64,000 nucleotides of DNA from NCBI GenBank assembly GCA_032718475.1, contig JAUCBJ010006630.1:23117-87116 (forward strand), given 5' to 3'. This document shows, piece by piece, positions 44,383 to 55,832 of this stretch. Source of the stretch: Nemertoderma westbladi (taxonomy: Eukaryota > Xenacoelomorpha > Nemertodermatida > Nemertodermatidae). The stretch's first letter is position 1, and each line of letters starts with the position of its first letter. Below the pieces are notes generated by a model, which searched no databases, was not told where the DNA came from, and saw only the letters and a program-made list of their open reading frames with translations. The translations under genes were made by a program, and so were the position numbers.

Positions 44383-44937
44383 TGTGACGGGATCCACCGA
44401 GGATCCCGGTTTATCCGGTTATCTTGACTATGCATCCCCGCCGTGTGTATGTGAAAGAAATTCTGATTGAGAGTCTTATTGTCTTTGGTATGTATAATAA
44501 TAAAGTATAAGCACAGATTGAATGAGTACCGGTAAGATAGTGATGACTAGATGATGATGGTGGCAGTGGTCGAGGACGGTGTTAAGAGTTCCCGTTCTGC
44601 CCTAAATAACTGACTAACTAAAGTGAATGAAATGACACAACAACTGGTAATATATTGCACTGGTTGGCCGTATTACATTACTCAGCGGATGCCTGCCCCC
44701 CATTGGCTAATAACTCACTTCTCGCCCTCCTATCTCTCTGGGAGTGTTTCCCCTCGCTGCTGTCACTCTCTCCCTCCCGGAGGTGTAACCTCTGACCCCC
44801 ATTGTGCGTGTGTCCCTTTGGGGTTTGTCGCCCCGTTTATTGGGGTGATACGAGGTTGATTGGCAATCAACCTCGTACTTCCAATATTGCTTAAATCCAA
44901 CTTTGTGGGGTGATTGGCGGAATTGAATTCACTAACA
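44383..44937 (-). mobile_element. Solo LTR of family D
   Basis: 555 bp, reverse complement of the D-type LTR with TGTTAG start (at 44937) and TCACA end (at 44383). A perfect 5-bp TSD TGCTA flanks it (44378-44382 and 44938-44942). It retains the conserved hairpin, but the poly-G tract is reduced and the sequence is clearly diverged from the D LTRs. It is the product of LTR-LTR recombination after an insertion into LINE-1. Confidence 0.93.
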
Positions 44938-44942
44938 TGCTA

Positions 44943-47580
44943 CTCTCCAACTAGTGTTGCCCCTGTAGAGGAGGTGAAAAATTTCTACCAGAATCTACAA
45001 GCAGCTACTGATAGAGTGGATCAGCATGCATTCTTAACATTCCTGGGAGACTTTAATGCAAATCTGCATCAATCACCTACATCGCCCTGGGTCTATAACA
45101 ATAGTGTTAACCGAAATTCCGTCCATCTTCAGGATTTTATCTCTGAAAATGGATTGTTTTCGGCTGTACCCATTTCAAGAAGCGAACTGGAAAGCTATGG
45201 ACTCATTGTGGACCCAGTGGTCACAAGCCCCAGATAGACCATATCCTGTTTCGTAGGAAATACAGGAGCTCTATACAAGACTGTAATGCATTTACAATAC
45301 GACCCTTCTCCAATGATCACCGCCTTATTGTGGCCAAGGTAAGACTTAGTCTGCGTGCTAGCAGAACAACGAAATCTGCCTTGCCGCGGCATGACTGGTC
45401 CTCTCTGTTGCAACAGCCATGTGTGAGATCCAGCTTCACACTACAGCTGAGCAACAGGTATGAGGTTCTTGCCTCTGAGGCCGCAGATCACTGTGAGGGC
45501 TATACTGCCTTCACAGAGGCAGTTAAGTTAGCAGCCGCAGAAACAGTTCCTGTATACCCTCGAAACAGGAAATGGGCCACCTGGACTGACAACAAAATTC
45601 AGAAGTGCCGAAATGACCTCTACAAGGCGCAGAAAAAGTCCCGACTCAAACAGAATACAGCGGCCAAGAATGCAGCTAAGGCTGCTTCTAGGTCCCTGAA
45701 CAGGCAGTACTCTGTTAATTAAAGGATTGATTAATTAATTAAAGGAGCTAATAAACCAACAGGTTGATGCCATCAATGATGCTGACGACAACAGGCAATC
45801 ATCCCAGGCAAGGAGATCGTTCAACTTGCTTGCTGGTCGAAAAAGCCAAGCAACCACCAAGTTTAAGACTGAATCACCAGCCGATCGCCTCAATGGTTGG
45901 AAGGCCCACTTTGAAAAGCTCCTCAATAATGATAGGGTATTGCCTGACAACTTTATAGAAGTAAAAGTGTCTAAGTCTGTACTCCCAGATATTCCCATTG
46001 GTGATATTTCCTTTGCAGAAGTGAAGGCTGCTGCAAAGAGCATTAAGACCAATCGTGCCAGTGGAGTAGATGGTTTTCCCCCTGAGGTCTTTAAAATACC
46101 TAAGTGTTTAAAGCTCACCTATCCCATCATAGTAGACATGTACCGAACAACAAGAGTCCCACAAGAAATGAAAACAAATTGGTGCCAGTTCCCAAGAAGG
46201 GCAACCTAACACTCTATGGTTCTTTTCGAGGAATCTCATTGATCTCGATTGCTGCAAAGCTATACAATAGAATTCTATTAAATCACATCAGGGATCCCAT
46301 TGAGAGACTGCTCCGTGGAAATCAGAATGGGTTCCGTAAAGGTCGTGGGACCATGTAGCCCATTTTGGCACCTAGAAGGATAATTGAAGAGTTATCGAAA
46401 ATGAAAGACAGGCATCTGGCTTTTATCTTTGTTGACTTCTTCAAGGCCTATGATTCAGTCTCTCACTCACGTATGTTCAGCATACTTTCATTATATGGGA
46501 TACCTGATGAAATTATTGCAGCAATCAGATCAGTATACGATGGTTCGACAACAATTGTGTCTACTGTTGACGGTGACACAGAACCATTTGAAGTGTTATG
46601 GGGCGTCCTCCAGGGAAACACACTTTCACCATTCTTGTTCATAATTGTTGTTGACTATGTCCTACGCATGTCCTTAGATCATCATAATGATGATGGGGTG
46701 ATGATAACTCCACCTACTGGCTCCAGAAGTCGAGGAAATCCTGCCAAGTACCTAACTGATCTAGACTTTGCTGATGACTTAGGAGTACTCTCAGAATCAC
46801 TAGAGAGACTAATGAGCTCCTCAGCTCATTAAAATATGCTGCATCTAGTGTTGGTCTTTTTATTAACTCCAGAAAAACCAAAATTTTGACAGTTAACTTT
46901 GAAAGTCCTCAGCAAGTCTCTGATCGGATGAGCAAAAGCACAAAAGATGGTATGCTTGAGCATGTGGACGACTTCTGTTACCTGGGATCATGGATCCGGA
47001 AGTCAGGTGAGGACCTTCGAATACGTAAGGGAAAGGCATGGGCAGCCTTGAATAGGCATTCCAGGATTTGGAAGTCACCGAGAATTAATCGGACACTTAA
47101 GGTCCGATTATTTAGAGCAGCAGTAGTTCCAGTACTTTCAGGGAGTCCATGCTGGGCTCTAACTGCTGTGGACACCAAATCTCTGGATGGCACATTCACA
47201 AGAATGCTACGCCGGGTTCATTGTGTCAAGTACAATGCACACATCTCCAACCAGACACTATATAACATTGGAGGTGTCTCATTGGTTCCCCCAAGCTTGA
47301 CACTAGAACAAAATCGCCTCCGCTTTGCAGGACATTGCTTTCGCCGTGAGGACCAGCTAGTGCATAATCTTGTACTTTGGCAGCCTCATGGAGTGAATAA
47401 GCATGGTGGACACCCCATGACTTTCTTGAGACGCATCTTAAAGGACACTGGCCTTGAAGATGCGGATGATCTAGCAAATGTCATGGGTGATAGGGAGTTG
47501 TGGCGGTGCAATTTTGTCGATAAGCCGGCACAGCATTCTTAAAAATGCAGCTGCAATGCAGCATGCCGATCCTAGTAGTC
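44943..47580 (+). pseudogene. LINE-1 endonuclease C-terminus and RT (segment 3)
   Basis: Endonuclease end (YSPTSVAP, LTFLGDFNANL; catalytic GDFN present), linker (44914-45722), then RT across several frames: ASGVDGFPPEVFK, NQNGFRKGRGTM (TAG follows), FVDFFKAYDSVSHSRM, GVLQGNTLSPFLF, the catalytic LDFADDLGVL, and the C-terminal region 46886-47542 (MLRRVHCVKYNAHIS, NRLRFAGHCFRR). The frame changes near 45.23, 45.73, 46.2, 46.36 and 46.83 kb. It ends at CCGATCCTAGTAGT, shared with the copy at 14828-15420. Confidence 0.9.
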
Positions 47581-47899
47581 CTTTTGTTACACCTTGAACC
47601 AAGTGTGCCTCCTGGGTTAGGTTAGCTAACACTGGTAGAGGAGCATCCAGCATAGACAGGGCGGGGCGTGTACCGGTATCATCTCTATTGCAGATGCGTA
47701 TCAAGCCTTTGCCTTCAATGGTGCCCTAGGCGCTATAGCCCTCAATGACTTATTTAGTTGACAGGGCTAAAACCAAGCCACTCTTGATCAACTAAATACT
47801 GAATAGGCTATGCTAGGCTTATCGGGCCTGCCCTACTGGGCTGACAGCTACCGGTAGTACCACATTACCGCCATAGTGGTAGCAGGATCCGGGGACCTG
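47581..47899. other. Unassigned DNA after LINE-1
   Basis: No gene seen. Confidence 0.3.
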
Positions 47900-48235
47900 A
47901 CCTGACTATAAATTTAATAATAATTTATAATAACTACTTAATTTAATAATATTATATAATAATCATTTATAATAATAATTTAATTTAATAATATTATATA
48001 ATAATAATTTGATTTAATAATAATTTATAATAATAATTTAATTTAATAATAATATATAATGATAATTTACAGTAATTTAATTTAATAATAATATATAATA
48101 ATAATTTAATTTAATAATAATATATAATAATAATTTAATTTAATAATAATATATAATAATAATTTAATTTAATAATAATATATACTAATAATTTAATTTA
48201 ATAATAATATATAATAATAATATAATATAAAATAA
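47900..48235. repeat. AT-rich tandem array
   Basis: Roughly 30-bp units of the type AATAATTTAATTTAATAATA, about ten copies, abutting the piggyBac-like element. Confidence 0.9.
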
Positions 48236-48387
48236 AATTCAATTTTATAAACAAACAATGAGACTAAACTTGCATCCAGCTGTATAATATACAAGAAACA
48301 GGCGCTAGTAATCGTAACAATAATTTGTTGTTGCATATAATACTGGCGTTACTACAAACAGATTCGAAACTCCGGATAAATAGTTCC

Positions 48388-49942
48388 TTAACCCTATTAA
48401 ACCCGGGGGGGGGGTCAATATGACCCCTCCCATGGTTTTTTTATTATAATTCTGAAACAAACGCAGTTGGGAATCTGAAATCTCTGAAATCTGAAATCAA
48501 TCTTCCTAGTAGTGAAAACCGTTTTCAAAAATATTGGGTACTTTTCGATTTATAGCACCATTTTTTAACCCTACTTTTGGCACTTTTTTTGAGACGTTTT
48601 TTGAAAATTACATTTCATTAAATATGAATTGTAACATCTCGGTTTTTGATTTACACCGGTTTTTTGGTGTTAGAAATTGGATGGAATTCATATAAATTGA
48701 TTTAGAAATTTCTAACTTGTTTTTTTCGATGGGTGCCAAATTTTGGTGCCAGCACCAAATTTTGAAATAAGTCAATTTTGTAAATTGATTGTTTGAAACT
48801 TGTTTTTTACGCAATTGTGGTTTTTTGAGGTTCTGGATTCGATGAAATATATACGAGTTGAACCAAGCGTATCAAACTTGTATTTTTCGGTGCTGTGTGC
48901 TAATTTTGGTGCTAGCACGAAATTTTGAAAATCCATTCAATATATAAAATTGCTTGTGACAATTTATTTTTTGCGTATTAGAGGTTTATGGCTGTTCTGA
49001 ATTCAATGTAAAATATAATTATCGAACTAGACATCTCAAACTTGTATTTTTCGGATGTGGGTGCAAAATGTGGTGCTAGCACCAAATTTTGAAAACCATC
49101 AAATATATCAATTGATTGTGTCACCTTGTTTCTTGCGTTATACGGGTTTGTGATGGTTCTGAATTCAATGGAATCAGTAAAAATTTCATAAGGGTTCTCA
49201 AACTTGTATTTTTCGCCGGTGGGTGAAAATTGTTGTGCCAGCACCAAATTTTCTGAAAATATGCAAATTGATAAGTAGATAGTATCACCTTGTTTCTTGC
49301 GTTATACGGGTTTATGAGGGTCCTGAATCCGATGGAATCCATAAAAACAGCACTGGACATCGCAAACTTGTACTTTTTGGTGATGGGTACGAAATTTGGT
49401 GCTAGCACAAAAATTTGCTAAATTACGCCGAAAAATACAAGTATCAATGATCTGGCTTATTAGAAATGTATTCCATTAGAATCAGCGCTCTCGAAAACCT
49501 GAAAATGTGAATTTATAGCATCGTATAAGTGAATTAAAAATTTTGTGTTCTACCTGAAAAGTGCTGGTTACTTGTTTTTTTCATTTTTTTCCTACGCAGA
49601 GAGGACTAAACGGCCATTTATAGTAATCATATCATTTTTAAATATTTTCCAATGTATTTTGCACCCCAGAAAACCTGTATTGAAAAATAATTAGCCGAAA
49701 ATGTAACTTTCAAATTTTTTGAAAATTGTGCACTACTTGTAATTTTGGTGCTGCAATAGAACCACCCCAGTACATTTTTTCGAAAATTTTTTTTTTCGGT
49801 CGGATCCAGACAAGTGATACCTACGTACAAACAAAAAATCAGACGTTTTCGTAAATATTTGTAGATTTTAGAGGGGGGGGGTCAATATGACCCCCTCCCG
49901 GTATTTGTACAGCATTTTATAGCCCGGTACTAATAGGGTTAA
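48388..49942. mobile_element. piggyBac-like nonautonomous DNA transposon
   Basis: Flanked by TTAA (48388-48391 and 49939-49942). Both ends read TTAACCCTATTA inward. TTAA target sites and a CCCT start are piggyBac hallmarks. Subterminal GGTCAATATGACC palindromes lie at 48413-48425 and 49880-49892. The 1.5-kb interior has no transposase, only about five 160-165-bp tandem repeats. A truncated relative lies at 11718-12205. Confidence 0.85.
48640..49430. repeat. Five tandem repeats of about 163 bp in the piggyBac-like element
   Basis: Recurring landmarks GAATTC/CCGATGGAAT, CAAACTTGTATTTTTCG and TTGGTGCTAGCAC occur at about 160-165-bp steps (anchors near 48680, 48840, 49004, 49168, 49333). The minus-strand ORFs at 48608-49408 are by-products. 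Confidence 0.8.
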
Positions 49943-50250
49943 GTCGTATTTTTGGGCTATTTCCGTCTTTATGTCTAACTGACAACTGTATTCATTCAAA
50001 ACTCATGGAGCAGGATTTATGAAACTGACAATGCGAGATAGCGATGTCACAGGAATTGATTTTGTGTACGTATTGTATTATTATTATTATTATTATAAGT
50101 CTTCTATGTACTTAATTTCTGAATATATGACCTCAATACAGTGAAATCCTTCTTTTAAAATTAACTATTAAAAAAATACTAGCTACACCCTACCCACCCA
50201 CTCACCTTGCCAGCAACAATAAAAATGCGATGAAACACTACAAAAATTAA
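49943..50250. other. Unassigned AT-rich DNA
   Basis: A (TTA)n run lies at about 50079-50096. No gene. Confidence 0.4.
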
Positions 50251-50251
50251 G

Positions 50252-50402
50252 TTCTAGAACAAACATTATTTGTTCTAGAAATTTTTTTTTCCAGTTCTGA
50301 TTAGCGAAGATGTTCTAGAACATTATTTAAAAGTAAAAATAGAGCATTAATTATTTCTGAATTTTTTTAATTGTTCAAGAACAAATAATATTTGTTCTAG
50401 AA
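50252..50402. repeat. Cluster of TTCTAGAA palindromes (1)
   Basis: Exact TTCTAGAA at 50252-50259, 50273-50280, 50313-50320 and 50395-50402, most within TGTTCTAGAACA, plus a TTCAAGAA variant near 50374. Confidence 0.8.
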
Positions 50403-50639
50403 CATTTAATATTTATTTATAAATTAGCTATCATAGCTATCATCTATTCTGGAACATGTTCATAAAAAGAAATAGCAAAAACTAACTGTAATAAAAATTT
50501 TGAGGGGGGGTGTACCTATAACACACTAGTATCGGTACCGGCACCGTGTTGTAAATACAACAAGATTATACACTTTATATACTTTACACAAAATATACTT
50601 TTTTTGAAAATATACTTTTTCGTTAGACTTGATTACTGT

Positions 50640-50667
50640 AAGAATTGTTGACTGACTGGCTGGCTGA

Positions 50668-50698
<31 letters not shown>

Positions 50699-50700
50699 AT
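50640..50700. repeat. (CTGG/CTGA)n tetranucleotide repeat
   Basis: About 14 units of CTGG or CTGA. It creates the Gln-Pro-Ala-Ser run of a minus-strand ORF (50633-50908). Part of that ORF (to 50870) resembles dispersed repeat sequence rather than a recognised gene. Confidence 0.85.
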
Positions 50701-51028
50701 CTACAGCCAAAACTACTCTAACGATTTTGATGAAATTTTCACAGCATCTAGATACCGCGATTCTAAGGTCCCTGGCATGATCGGCTACTCCGTCCATAGC
50801 CTCTGGGCTCGAAAAATAGAGATAAACTAAAAAAACGCCATAGGCGCAATGGTAAAATAACACCCATGACAGCTGGTGTCCTGATGAAAAATGGCTTATG
50901 TAATGCATTTCTACACAAGGCTTAGTAATAAATCGATGAGGTTGCCAAGAGTATTATACTTAGTACACCCATACTGTTTGTTTAGGCCCTGCACTCTCTG
51001 TCAAAGTAAACATTAACTGGTTGATTTA

Positions 51029-51508
51029 GTTTGTGGTTCTACACAGGCTTAATATAAATCGATGAGGCTGCCAACTCGTTGGTTTAGTTTGCAATCTATT
51101 ACCGCCTCAGCTGAATAACTCATCCCCCTGCTGAATGACTGTTAGGTACAGTGTATTGGCTACATTAATGCCAACATTAATACTGTGGAGGCAGTATGCT
51201 TATAAGGTGGAATGTTTACTCAGCCATATACTGATACTCTGTAAGGCTAAGACTAACATTATAGTTTGAAATATAAAAATCACTGCGTTTGTGGTTCTAC
51301 ACAGGCTTAGTATAAATCGATGAGGCTGCCAACTCCTTGGTTTAGTTTGCGATCTATTACCGCCTCAGCTGAATAACTCTTCCCCCTGCAGAATGACAGT
51401 TAGGTACACAGTGTATTGGCTACATTAATGCCAACATTAATACTGTGGAGACTGTATGCTTATAAGGCGGAATGTTTACACAGCCATATACTGATACTCT
51501 GTAAGGCT
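51029..51508. repeat. Direct duplication, two 220-bp copies with 40-bp spacer
   Basis: 51029-51248 and 51289-51508 are nearly identical (starting GTTTGTGGTTCTACACAGGC and ending ATACTGATACTCTGTAAGGC). A shorter third piece with TCTACACAAGGCTTAGTAATAA lies near 50910-50950. Confidence 0.92.
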
Positions 51509-51670
51509 GTAAAGTATATAAAAAGTTGTATACACAAAATTTTATACACTATAATAAAAGGCATTAGCGCGGCCTGGGTGCCCACTTATTGTAGCATAAG
51601 CATTTTTACCTAATTTTTTTATAAATGTTATAGAACACGTGTTAGCTATCAATTTTGATAAATATTTTTG

Positions 51671-51950
51671 TTCTAGAACACATTTTTTTTGTTGGAAAAT
51701 ATTTTTTATACTAGCTAGATTTTTCAACTTTTTTTTATAAATGTTAGAAAAATAAGAACTCACAGTACTCACAGTGTCGGCAGTGACTCACAGTACCTCA
51801 CTGGTACCTCATTTTATAGCACCGTATAGCACCTCATTTTTAAAACGTATATTGTTGTTTCTATAGTTACGTTGAAGAGTTCTAGAACAATATAAAAGTG
51901 TTATATCCTATTCTAGAACATAAATAAAATAAAAATATAATGTTCTAGAA
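51671..51950. repeat. Cluster of TTCTAGAA palindromes (2)
   Basis: Exact copies at 51671-51678, 51880-51887, 51911-51918 and 51943-51950, again mostly within GTTCTAGAACA. Confidence 0.8.
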
Positions 51951-52109
51951 TATATATAGCTAGTTTTTTTAATAACATAACATAACAAAATAATTCATAA
52001 CTCATAACAAAATTAAGCGGTAATTTCAAATTTTAATTGGTTGTTTTGGTTTTTGGTAGGGCTGTAGGGCAGTAAGTATAATGGAATATAAAGTCCTGCT
52101 GATACAGGT

Positions 52110-52670
52110 AATAAAATGTGTGTCAGTCTGTCTGTCAAAAAAATAAGGAAGCATATTATGTAATGAAAACATTCGCCATGGGGGTTTTCCAGGTAGCTGA
52201 TCTCATTTCTGATGCCAGTTTTTACGACTGACCAACTCAAGGCTGTCTGTGTCTGTATGTATGTCTGTTTGTGTGTTTATCAGTCTGTCAGTCAATAAAT
52301 AAGGAAGAATATTATGTAATAAAAATATTCGCCATGGGGGTTTTCCAGGTCTCTGATTTTATTTCTGATGTCAGTTTTCACGCCTGGCTCGACTCACGAC
52401 ACACTGTGTGACAGACAAAAAAACAGACACAGACAACCTAGAGTTGGTCAGTTGTAAAACCTGACATCAAAAATGAAATCAGAGACCTAGAAAACCCCCA
52501 TAGCGAATGTTTTTATTACATAATATGCTTCCTTATTTTTTGACAGACATACTGCCAGACAAACAGACATACATTCAGACACAGACAGCCTAGAGTTCGT
52601 CAGTCGTAAAAACTGACATCAGAAATGAAATCACCAACCATTAAAACCCCCAGAGCGCGAATGTTAGTAG
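52110..52670. repeat. Fold-back inverted repeat of about 280-bp arms
   Basis: Two tandem copies of a unit (TTCGCCATGGGGGTTTTCCAGG, then ATTTCTGATG.CAGTTTT) at 52115-52395 are followed by two copies in inverse orientation at about 52405-52668, with the turn at CACACTGTGTG near 52420. It resembles a fold-back or MITE-type element. No TSD was identified. Confidence 0.8.
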
Positions 52671-55340
52671 ATTTAATTTAAGTCTTGAGTTTTTTTTATA
52701 CCAGTGTAACTAATTTGATAAACAACCGCGACCTCTATACTAACAGCAGAACTGTTGAACAGACCAATACCCGTTAATATCCTTCTGCCAACCTAATAAG
52801 TTCTCGTCTAACCAATAAGACACAAAGACTGCTCTACTGTTAAGTAAAGGGGATCAGGAGCGTGCTATTACTAAATTGTAAGGGTTGCTAAATACAAACC
52901 GCTACTTACCGTTAGATGGCGCTAATCTGCCGTCCGCTAATATATTTTACTAAATTTACACAACTCCTGCAAAATCGCTTGTTCCTTTCTCTACCGATTG
53001 CTCGATAGAGAGCTAACTGTTCGAATCTATGAGCCACGCAGGAATAACCAAAACAATAAACCCGAGTCGGCTCCCTAAGCTTACTTAAGACGAGTGCGAG
53101 AGGCCTTGCACTCAGAGTATTCTTACGCCTAATTTTATCACTATTAAAGCACGCTATTACCTACGTCTTTCTAATCGCGAATACTGGAGGTTCCCTAACG
53201 TAATGTGTGAATGCGAGAATATTTAAAATATCAAAATGGTACAGTATCTGTTTCTACGTGGATAATACCACCCCGAGTCTAAAACTGCCCGCGACTGGCT
53301 TTAGGCCAGCAAAACTACTAGCGTATCGTGCGTACCGAATAGTGCGTTCTAGCTGATTGCCCGCTAATACAAATAACCGCTTAGCGTGAATAGTTTACAG
53401 TACACTAATTATTACCTTAGCTACTCTCCGCTATGCTGCGTACTAATTCTTAATTTTTACTAATTAATTACAGTCACAAATATTTAACAGCGTACTAATT
53501 ACTAAGAGTTCCAGAATACGTAATTCTAATTTATCACGCAACAGGTTTCGCTAGTAATAGCCTAAATTGCCGTATTACTTTGACCTAATCAATAACTAAT
53601 TATTGTAACTAAGAAATAGAAATCAATCAAAGGAAAAGGAGCGCCTATCTAAGCATTCGTAATCTTAGGCACACTTCAATAACACACCAATCAGCGTTAG
53701 AAATCACAGTTTACAATTGTGCAATTCACTACTCGTACTCCACACTCAACGTTTTAATACGCGCAGGCCTCTCCCGGGTACATCTAGGATTCCTAACTAA
53801 CCCAATTCCTGCCCCCCTAATACTAAATAGAGACAAAACCTGGATCATCAGCCCCCTAGATACTGTACCGGCGATCGGTCTGCGTGCCGCAGTGCAAGAT
53901 ACCCGCCCGCAACGGTGACCCTGGCCAGCGTTGCCCGCTTTGAATCCTCCGCTCTCTCCTAGTCGCTCAACCCCCCGATGCGCCCACCGCCCACTGGCAC
54001 CTTAGCCCTCCATGATGCTAATAGCTACCGTAGCGGCGCATGCAAATCACAAAGTCTGACAGTCTCAGGAATCCCTTGGGATTATTGCGCAGAAAAGAAT
54101 CACATAGAACCATCAATCAAAGGTAGAAATCATAGTTCGATTGTAATTTGCAGTAATCGAAGGAATTATTGAGAAACACAAGCAAAGTAATCGCACTAGC
54201 AAATCATTCCAAGAAATTAATCAAAATTAGCAAATTGCAGAAAATACGATATCCTAATACAAAATTAGAGACAGCTCAGCAAGTAAATTGTAACAGGGGT
54301 GTGTCATGTGATAAAGCATGAACATATGAACAAATATATGAACAACAAAAGGCCCTACCGGCACACCGCCAATTTATAGGTGATCCGGATGGGGTGATGC
54401 AATAAGGTGACTCAATCGCTCTCCCATTGGCTCTTCAGTCCATGCTAGCATTAAACCAACCTGGAAGCAGTTAATCCAATAAGGAGACCGGATTGTAGCC
54501 CTATGCCCTCAAATTATTACCATATATGGTAATGGATCACGTCTCTGGCTGCTGAATGGCCAGGACAGCGTCCCTATATGCTAGCCCTATCAAACTAATA
54601 TCAGCAAGCACAAAATCCAGGGTCCGAGTAACTCGCTACCCTGGAACTATCTACATATATCCTAATACAAAATTACGTAGGTAGGGCTACATACTATACA
54701 AAATGAATGGATGCAAAATATATGGGCGTTTTAACTTCCTTACCTAAATGTCACCACACTGCGCCTTATCTAAATAATTATACTGCACAACGGACTAATA
54801 TTACGTACAGTATAACGGACTAATACTGCATACTGCATAATGGACTAATACTGCATACTGCATAATGGACTAATACTGTGGATACAGCGCCATATACCGT
54901 AACACCGCTCCAAGGGAAATCATATAATGTTTCCCTCCAATTGTAGAAGAGTATAAGGTGATGTATACAAAACAAAATAAATTTCTTCCAACCAATCTAA
55001 ATAACATAATAATTCTACTATTTACAAATATTGCCATAGATATTGCATAATGAATTACATACAAATTAAATTTACAAAATATTGTTTCTCGTTCATTCTT
55101 ACTACATAATGATTACTACATACAAAATCAAATATAAAAATTTTGCTAGGGCAAGTGAAAGGAGTAAGCCAAACCCGCAGGTTTGTCTCCCCAATCACTT
55201 CCTTCGCCTCTTTCATAATATAAATTCAAATAACTCAACTAGTGTATACGAGTCTAGTCGAAAATTTTCAAATGCTACAATATACATCAGAGCGACGATG
55301 ATGTATATATCTAGAGTCTGTCGCCCTGTGCCATAATGTA
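52671..55340 (-). other. 3' flank of ORF-X in element C, probably containing its 3' LTR
   Basis: 2.7 kb without a supported gene. By analogy with A and B, the 3' LTR should lie here, but its partner is outside the window so I cannot set borders. It contains a palindrome of the C type (55170-55185), a roughly 30-bp tandem repeat (ACGGACTAATACTGCATACT type, 54777-54885) and a duplicated phrase TATCCTAATACAAAATTA (54250, 54658). Confidence 0.45.
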
Positions 55341-55832
55341 TTATCGACCCGCTCCTGGGTTCTTTGGGCTCGCTCCTCTCTTTCGTCCCCTTCCCAGATA
55401 CACTAATCTACCTCTAGTCGACTCCGTTGACGGCGTCCGTGAGGCGTCACTCCCCGGAACCGGCGACGACGTTCCCTGAGCCCCGACAGATTCTCGGCTC
55501 GAACTTCTCCCTCGGCCTCGTCCCAATTGTCGCGCTCCCGTGGTCGCTTCCGCCAACTCTTCCTTCTGCAGTTGCACACGCGCTTTCTCAGACGCCCCCT
55601 GCGCCTTGCGCTGCAACCGTTGAGCTTCTATAATGGAGTGGTAGTGGTCGTCCTTGACTTGACGCTTGTCTCGGACCCCTCCTCCTGGTTCTTTCCCGAG
55701 CCTTGAGCTCCAGCGGTCGTCGCTGTGGTCGCTGCGATCCTTTGTTCCTGTATCCTCTCGGCGGTCAATGAACCCACTGGCACATGAGTCAACAAGAATT
55801 CGTTGCGGTATTGTATAGCCGCCATCCTCCAA
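55341..55832 (-). CDS. ORF-Y: basic C-terminal extension of ORF-X, element C
   Basis: 163 codons overlapping the end of ORF-X by 205 nt in the -1 frame. The overlap part merely shadows ORF-X. The unique part has a Gln/Glu/Arg helical stretch (about residues 68-95), then RGRGRSSSRES, a Pro/Ser/Thr linker and a basic GRGRKRGASPK tail. In element B the corresponding basic tail is in the same frame as ORF-X, so here it is probably the ORF-X C-terminus reached by a -1 frameshift, either programmed or a mutation. Confidence 0.6.
   Translation of the reverse strand: MEDGGYTIPQRILVDSCASGFIDRREDTGTKDRSDHSDDRWSSRLGKEPGGGVRDKRQVKDDHYHSIIEAQRLQRKAQGASEKARVQLQKEELAEATTGARQLGRGRGRSSSRESVGAQGTSSPVPGSDASRTPSTESTRGRLVYLGRGRKRGASPKNPGAGR

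Larger units (their letters stand above)
29969..47580 (+). mobile_element. LINE-1: APE-type non-LTR retrotransposon, split by two insertions
   Basis: One LINE copy in three pieces: 29969-30211, 43987-44382 and 44943-47580. Removing element B (with one CTCAT copy) and the solo LTR (with one TGCTA copy) restores a continuous endonuclease frame at both junctions. Endonuclease and RT domains without RNase H, plus a short CTAGTAGT 3' end, indicate an RTE-like or related APE LINE. Several stops and frameshifts make it inactive. Confidence 0.9.

Noticed and set aside
48608-49408. Overlapping minus-strand ORFs in the piggyBac-like element as transposase remnants
   Set aside because: They repeat with the 163-bp tandem unit and show no DDD transposase motif.
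50633-50908. 91-codon minus-strand ORF as a gene
   Set aside because: Its C-terminus is a tetranucleotide repeat and the remainder has no recognisable domain.
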